Source: Paratinospora sagittata (lineage: Eukaryota; Streptophyta; Magnoliopsida; Ranunculales; Menispermaceae). From it: a DNA stretch of 64,000 bases. Position 1 is the first letter of the stretch, and each line of letters opens with the position of its first letter. Shown one piece after another: positions 58,576 through 64,000 of the stretch. Position numbers and translations under genes: made by a program. A model generated the notes under the pieces. It was not told the origin of the DNA, ran no database searches, and saw only the letters and a list, made by a program, of their open reading frames with translations. The stretch covers positions 25,302,519 to 25,366,518 of the forward strand of contig CM069608.1 of the NCBI GenBank assembly GCA_035771175.1, read 5' to 3'.

Positions 58576-61500
58576 TTTGAGGTTCCAGTTTGGACGGCGA
58601 TGCTCGATCTCCGACTACAGGTCTTTCATACCCTCATAGTATCCCTGGTCGTTCGCCTCCTTGCCCACTCTTGCTACCTCGACCTCTTGTCCAACGCGCA
58701 TGTTGTCCATCATGTGGTGAGTTTTGGCGAGCTACACTCTATCGCTCTTACCTCCCAATGGGCTATGGCAGCATCCCTCTCACTCTCAGTAGATTTGGCA
58801 GCATGCTCCTTGACCAACCTCCATTGCTAGAACATGCGTTGATCACAACTGTCTTGATCCTCCTTCAGCTTCGCGTTCGACTTCTCACAAGCAATACTCA
58901 TCGCATAGGTTGCCTACAAATCAACGAAAAATGTTAAGATCCCAAAAAAGTACTCACAAAAACAAAAGAAAGAAGAGAAGTGGCACTAAGAAAAATTACC
59001 TGAGTGAGCTGAGCGATCACATCCTCCCACAGGGGCTCTAACTCGGTGTCCTAGATCTCCTGAACCTTTGCGCTCTTAATACTTACCTTAGAATTCTGGT
59101 TGACATACTCGACATAGTCCTCAACCTCCCCTATGGGGACAAGACCCGCAGACCCAGGGCAAGGAGCTTTTTTTTTCTCTGAGGCGAGGAACTCGACATC
59201 ACCTTTTTCTTTCCCTTCCCAGATGAAGGAGTCAACGGAGCTAGGCTGGTCGTAGGATCGACAGCTAGGGGAGAGGAACTGACTTTGCTAGATTGAGCGG
59301 AAGTAGGATTACAAACCTTCCAAACCAACCACTATTGAGCAAACAACAATTCAACTTCATCCGTCATAGCTGGTGGTGGAGCTATTGGTCCACCCAAGAG
59401 AGGGGTAAATTGGGTGCGATGATCAATTTTAAAATTATCTTCCAATAAATTAGTAATTTACATGAGTGTATTGGAATTGGATGGATGAACAAGATGAATA
59501 GACTAAATTCAAACGTGTGACACACCGATTTATAGTGGTTCGGCCAAGCCTACGTCCACTGTGTAATCTTCCGATTAGGATTTTCTCAATCCACTAACTG
59601 ATTCTCTTACGGGTGAGAACCAAACCATTACAACTGCTCTTTTACAGGTTAAAGGCAAACCTATTTTTTCACGGGCTAAGGATGAACCAAATTTTCTTTT
59701 TCTAGGATGAGGAGAAGTCCATGTTCCTTTTACAAGATAAGGAAGAACCCATTCTCTTTTAAAGGTTAAGAGATAACCTATCCTTTTTCAGATTAAGGAC
59801 ACACTTATTCTTTTACGCGATGAGGATGAACCGATTTCTTTTTTCAGGCTGAGGAAGAACCCATGTTCCTTTTATAGGATCAGGAAGAACCGATTTTCTT
59901 TTTCCAAGCTTAGGAAGAACCCATGTTCTTTTTACGGGATCAGGAAGAACCATTGTGATTTCAAACCTGAAATCACTTAAGTGAACCACGTCCACTTGTC
60001 CTGGTTGTTTCACACCGAAACACACCAGCAAATTACAATTCAAATAATGTTGGTTCTAACAAAGTAGAACACTTTACAATTAAGCTCATTACATAGCATT
60101 ACAAAGATATGAAATATGAATAAGTACTGCTAAGTTGAAATACACCTTCAGTCCTTTACCTTTCAATGTTCGGTATTACTCAAGTGCAGTTTCGAAAAAC
60201 ATGAATGATATGATATGAAAATTAGTGCTTCTTCGAAAGTAAAAAATTCCGAATAAGGATTGACTTAAAACACGAAGGACTAGTATAAATCAAAGACACA
60301 GACAATTTTCAAAATAGATATGGAATATAAGTATGAAAACTTCTGGTTCAATGATCAGTAGTTAACGCAACTACTGATATAGTTCAATACAGTACAACTG
60401 TATCTCTTGAACTATTTCTCAAATTCTATCTCTAGCAAGAATGATACCATATATGAATTAGTGCTGAGAATTTGAGTTGATACCAATAAAGATAGATTTT
60501 CAAAGATAAAGTATAATTGAAGCTCAATATGCTATTGTAATCGTAAAGGTATCAGTGAAAAATATTTTGAAAGATTAGAAAATGAAATTCATTTTGACAC
60601 AGACTAACTTTCAAAAAGTATTGGCACAATACAAAATGATTGGCAAGTTGTTTGATCCTAAGTGCTGGTATTTATAGACTTAGTGGGACATAGCCATTAG
60701 ACATTTGAAGTTTAAATAATATGAACGTTTACACACAACGGCTAGACTGTTATATGAAAATGACACACAACGGCTAGACTGTTATATGAAAATGACAACT
60801 ACAATTTTTACTAACATTCTGGTTCTTTTCAGAATTCATGAAAAAAGAAAGTTTTAGAAAAAATTATTTCATGTATCAGAGACGATCTCTGATAGGTCTG
60901 AAAAGGACTCTGTGCAAAGGTTTGTTTTGAAAAAGTAAACTTACGTAGTGTACTTGTTCAAACAGTGACAGTTGTTGAATTAGCGTCCTGGCGCATAATG
61001 TCAACTTTGTTGTTTTGTTCCTTGAGGGCGCTAATGCACAATTAACGTCTTGCTGTGTTACAAAACAGTTAAGTGCATGAGAGCGCTACTATCCGAGTAA
61101 GCGTCCTGCCTTTAAAACATAAAACAAAACATGAGGGCGCTACAACTATTTAAACGCCCTACCAGTTAAAAACATTTTAAACAAAGACACAAGCACACTG
61201 AAGGACAATCAGCGTTTTGAAAATTACTAAGTTGATTCCAAAAGGCGAGAGTGCTTCTATCCAGATAGAGTCCTGATAGATTGTTCAACTTATAACTATT
61301 AGCGTCCTACAAGAAACATTCTTTGAAGAACTTAAGAAATCTTTCGGTGAGCTGATGCTGAGTCAGCTTCCTGAATAACTTCAGAGGTTGACTAATAGAG
61401 GAAGCCGCTACTATACAAGTAAGCGTCCTGATATATTAGTTCAATTCAACCTTGAAAGTTATCAGCGTCCTAATGAACTATCAGCGTCCTGACTTATCAA

Positions 61501-62209
61501 GTTCAGGAAAACGCTATTATTTCATTAGTGTCCTGAAAGACTCTTTGAAAACAATTTTGACTCGGGATAAAATGTACGATAAATGCAAATAAAAACTCGG
61601 TTGATTTCAAAATAAATATATAGTATTAGATCTTTTGAAATACCGTAAAAACATGAAATCAAAACATGCAGATTAGCAAAACATATGTAGATGATTTATG
61701 CATGGTTTTAAAAAATATTTTGAGCAATAATGATTAGAAAAAGATATACCTTAAATATTTTGTGTATTTCTCTTTTCTCATAACTGTTAAATCCAACTCT
61801 TCATTTTGAGATCTTTAATAAGAGCTTTACTCGAAGTTGAATGACTTGAACGTTGATTGAGAGATGTAGTCTTGAAGCTTGATCGAATCGTTCAAGTGAA
61901 GTGATCTTGAAATCATGATGTGATCGTTGAAGTTCTTTGGTTGAGATGAACTTGACCGTTGGATGTGATCTTTGAGTTCCTCGATCGAGTCGTTCCTTGA
62001 CTTTTTTCTTTCCTTAGATGTTTTTGACGAAATCTTGATACACGCGCGTTTAGCACCGAAAAGTACTTTGTTTGTCATCATCAAAATATACTTTATCACA
62101 GTATATTTAGGAACGAACTAAGTGATGAACCACATAAGCTAACAGGAGCCATCCTCAACTTGGACTGAAAGCGATCAAGAACACCCGAAGGGTTCGATGG
62201 ACCAGACAT
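58576..62209 (-). pseudogene. Antisense extra ORF of the Tat-like element (putative gypsy-type transposon protein), split
   Basis: The minus strand starts at ATG 62209-62207 (MSGPSNPSGVLDRFQSKLRM), is cut by the solo LTR 59383-62144, and resumes in frame at 59377 (AMTDEVELLFAQ, then TAG). It continues through a Ser/Pro/Lys-rich part (SSGKGKKKVMSSSSPQRKK) to DVIAQLTQ at 59000, has a plausible 86-bp intron (58999-58914, GT...TTTGTAG), and goes on as ATYAMSIACEKSNAKLKED in a probable coiled coil (KEHAAKSTESERDAAIAHW). Proteins of this kind (Transposase_28, PF04195, from memory) are antisense extra ORFs in Tat-type elements; their function is unknown. Several stops make it dead. Confidence 0.55.
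59383..62144 (-). mobile_element. LARD solo LTR
   Basis: 2762 bp with exact GGAGC duplications (59378-59382 and 62145-62149). Minus orientation: TGTTAGCTTATG to GGACCAATA (last CA decayed). It includes the minisatellite (59635-59955) and hairpin motifs (60980-61530), and a duplicated ACACAACGGCTAGACTGTTA (60734 and 60764). A single LTR with duplications is the usual product of LTR-LTR recombination. Confidence 0.88.
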
Positions 62210-63586
62210 TGGAATTACTGTGACAAGGAAAAACAATTAGCAAAACAAATAAAACACAACAAATGTGATACAAGCTAACACCAACCGCCTGACTCACCAC
62301 GAGGAGCGGAGAGAGGGTGCTAGAATCAGCGATCACTAATAAGGTCACGAGACAACTCGAAGAAGTCAACTCAACGAAGACACGCTTAGAGGACCGCAAG
62401 CGTAAAGTAATCAATCCTCTATTCCAATTCCGCAAAAATATAAGGGCTCGTGTGCTATCTGCATGCAACAAGGGTGAACCAACAAGAACGGAAAAATTGA
62501 GCATAAGTAGAAATATCGAAACACCCTCCCCTTTGCCTTACCCAACAAACGATAGCTCCGACGAATCCAAGGCTTCAAACTTTCATCTACCGAAACCCCA
62601 CTAACGAAAAACCATTCTCTCATCCAAGAAAGACCATACTGAAAACTCCACTCAATCAATTTCTCACGACAATGTGGCATAGCCCCATACTAGCCATAAG
62701 AATTCCCATGTTAAACCAACTTATAACAGTAAAAGAACTCCCTAAGACTAAAATCTTCAAGACCGTGCTTCATCTACAAAAACAAACAACTTACTAACAA
62801 CCCCCATACCCAAAGACACAACTGGGTAGACGCAACTTCCAATTTAGCCAAAAACTTCCCTAAAATAGGATTTTAGTCTAAAGAGCCCTGAAATGAACCG
62901 TCGAAGGAACCCAAAATTCATAAAACACCTCATGGATCTCTTTTGTAGTCATGATAGCTCGGTGAAGGCTGGCTTATAAACCACCCCACCTCGCACCTCA
63001 CAGTCCACAATGTCATCTCCCGAATCCCCTCCAAGGACAAAAGAATCAAAAGTGCACAACACATCCTCGCTAAGAGGAGTGCTACTAGAATAATAACTAA
63101 AGGAAAAAGACTTCGTTGCACTACTATGGTATTGGCCATCCAACGTGTAAGGTCAAGGTTATCACACGAGGCACTCATGATTCCCACCTAAGCCAACAAG
63201 TAAGGTAAGACATGAAGTGTATGCCTAGACATGCCCAACCACCCGACACTTAGCACAAAAGATGAAACAAAACAGTGCAAACAACAAACAACAAGCGAGA
63301 AGCCAAACTTAGCACACTTAGAACGTAGAAAGGAACCCGCTTGAACTCCAAACCAAGGAAAAAAGAAAACTAAAGAAAAAGAAAAGACTAACTTCTATGC
63401 CACACCCAAGACAAGCGAGACGACAAGCCTGAACTCAAAACAATGAATAGAGAGCAAGTTCACACTCCTATATAAAAGCAAAGGTAGGATTCACATAACT
63501 AAACAACTCCCACAACACCGAATCAAACAACTCAAATGGCGAGCAAACCGACACACAAGATCTCAACCCACTCACCAGGGGCTTAC
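62210..63586. other. Tat-like interior, noncoding, with polypurine tract at the end
   Basis: No supported gene; short frames only. CACCAGGGGCTTAC ends at 63586, next to the right LTR. Confidence 0.5.
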
Positions 63587-64000
63587 TGTCACACCCAAAA
63601 ATAGACAAGGAAGAAAATGAGCAAAATACCAAGGAAATATGGGAAATCAAATAGACAAACCGAGTAAAACCCGATCAAAAACCCCCAATCGCAGCCTAAG
63701 GGTGTTACCATCGGGTTACGACTGAGGAACCCCCTCGGTTATTGATGAAGGGACCTCTTCGGCCATGACTGAGGGACCCCTCTCAGTCATAGTCGAGGCA
63801 TTTTTCTCGATCATGAATGAGGGCAGCCTTCAGCTCCATCTGAAGGCATCTTGCAAGCTTAGCCAAGGCCACTTCTAGCCTTGGCCAAAGAACCCTTCTC
63901 GACACGTTGATCGCAACTTGGATACCGCACAAAGCGAATCTCGAGACACAAAATTACGAGCCAACTCCTAATGAGGAAAGACACAAATCATTCCCACTAA
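63587..64000 (+). repeat. 3' LTR of the Tat-like element (cut by window end)
   Basis: First 414 bp, parallel to 56355-56770 with many differences (for example GACGACGAAG against GACAAGGAAG), so this element is much older than the chromovirus. Confidence 0.75.

Larger units (their letters stand above)
56355..64000 (+). mobile_element. Tat-like Gypsy element, defective, with antisense extra ORF (continues past window)
   Basis: LTR starts TGTTACACCCAAAAATAGAC (56355) and TGTCACACCCAAAAATAGAC (63587) frame about 6.5 kb. The plus orientation is shown by the TATA box and leader in the LTR and a purine-rich CACCAGGGGCTTAC before the right LTR. No gag-pol is seen. Inside are a LARD LTR fragment, a LARD solo LTR and the extra ORF on the opposite strand, as in Tat/Retand elements. 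Confidence 0.65.

Noticed and set aside
58590..58937. Plus-strand 115-codon frame
   Set aside because: It lies opposite the better-supported coiled-coil exon of the antisense extra ORF.

Overview
The window looks like nuclear DNA of a seed plant, most likely an angiosperm. It is AT-rich and dense with nested LTR retrotransposons of plant lineages (Copia, chromovirus Gypsy, Tat-like Gypsy, and non-autonomous LARD-type elements). Five exons of one host gene, an ABCC (MRP) transporter closest to ABCC10/MRP14, lie on the minus strand. There is no bacterial, organellar or CRISPR-like content. The species cannot be told from the sequence.

Layout. 1-4030: a decayed Copia element (RNase H remnant, then an LTR remnant). 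4033-5630: AT-rich DNA with no gene. 5631-19785: a nest. An old Copia gag (Copia-A) is split at GTTGG by a SIRE/Maximus-like Copia (Copia-B, 6025-19317). The 5' LTR of Copia-B carries a Tat/Athila-like solo LTR, which itself carries a chromovirus-like solo LTR. 19774-20500: a roughly 43-bp tandem repeat. 20777-26589: a minus-strand Gypsy-like element with LTRs but no readable pol. 26590-37814: two oppositely oriented copies of a LARD-like Copia relative. One has a further Gypsy solo LTR inside its LTR (TTAAA duplication).

38182-56147: the last five recognisable exons of the ABCC10-like gene, read right to left. The intron 41105-55932 is about 14.8 kb because a young 11.4-kb chromovirus (42461-53856, ACAAG duplication, nearly identical LTRs) sits in it, antisense to the gene. 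This chromovirus carries an extra ORF before gag-pol, an in-frame TGA between protease and reverse transcriptase, and a chromodomain at the end of pol. 56355-64000: the next upstream intron is invaded by a Tat-like element whose only readable gene is an antisense extra ORF, itself split by a LARD solo LTR (GGAGC duplication). The remaining ABCC10 exons must lie past the right edge.

The host gene is doubtful. The short exon near 39401-39455 has an in-frame stop and no usable acceptor, so this copy is probably a pseudogene or mis-spliced. The most unusual signals are the AGGACGCT/AGCGCCCT hairpin arrays shared by the LTRs of two Copia-type families, the extra ORF of the chromovirus, and the AACGTTCAGG repeats whose copy number differs between its two LTRs. 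All element and domain names come from reading motifs by eye; no database search was run.
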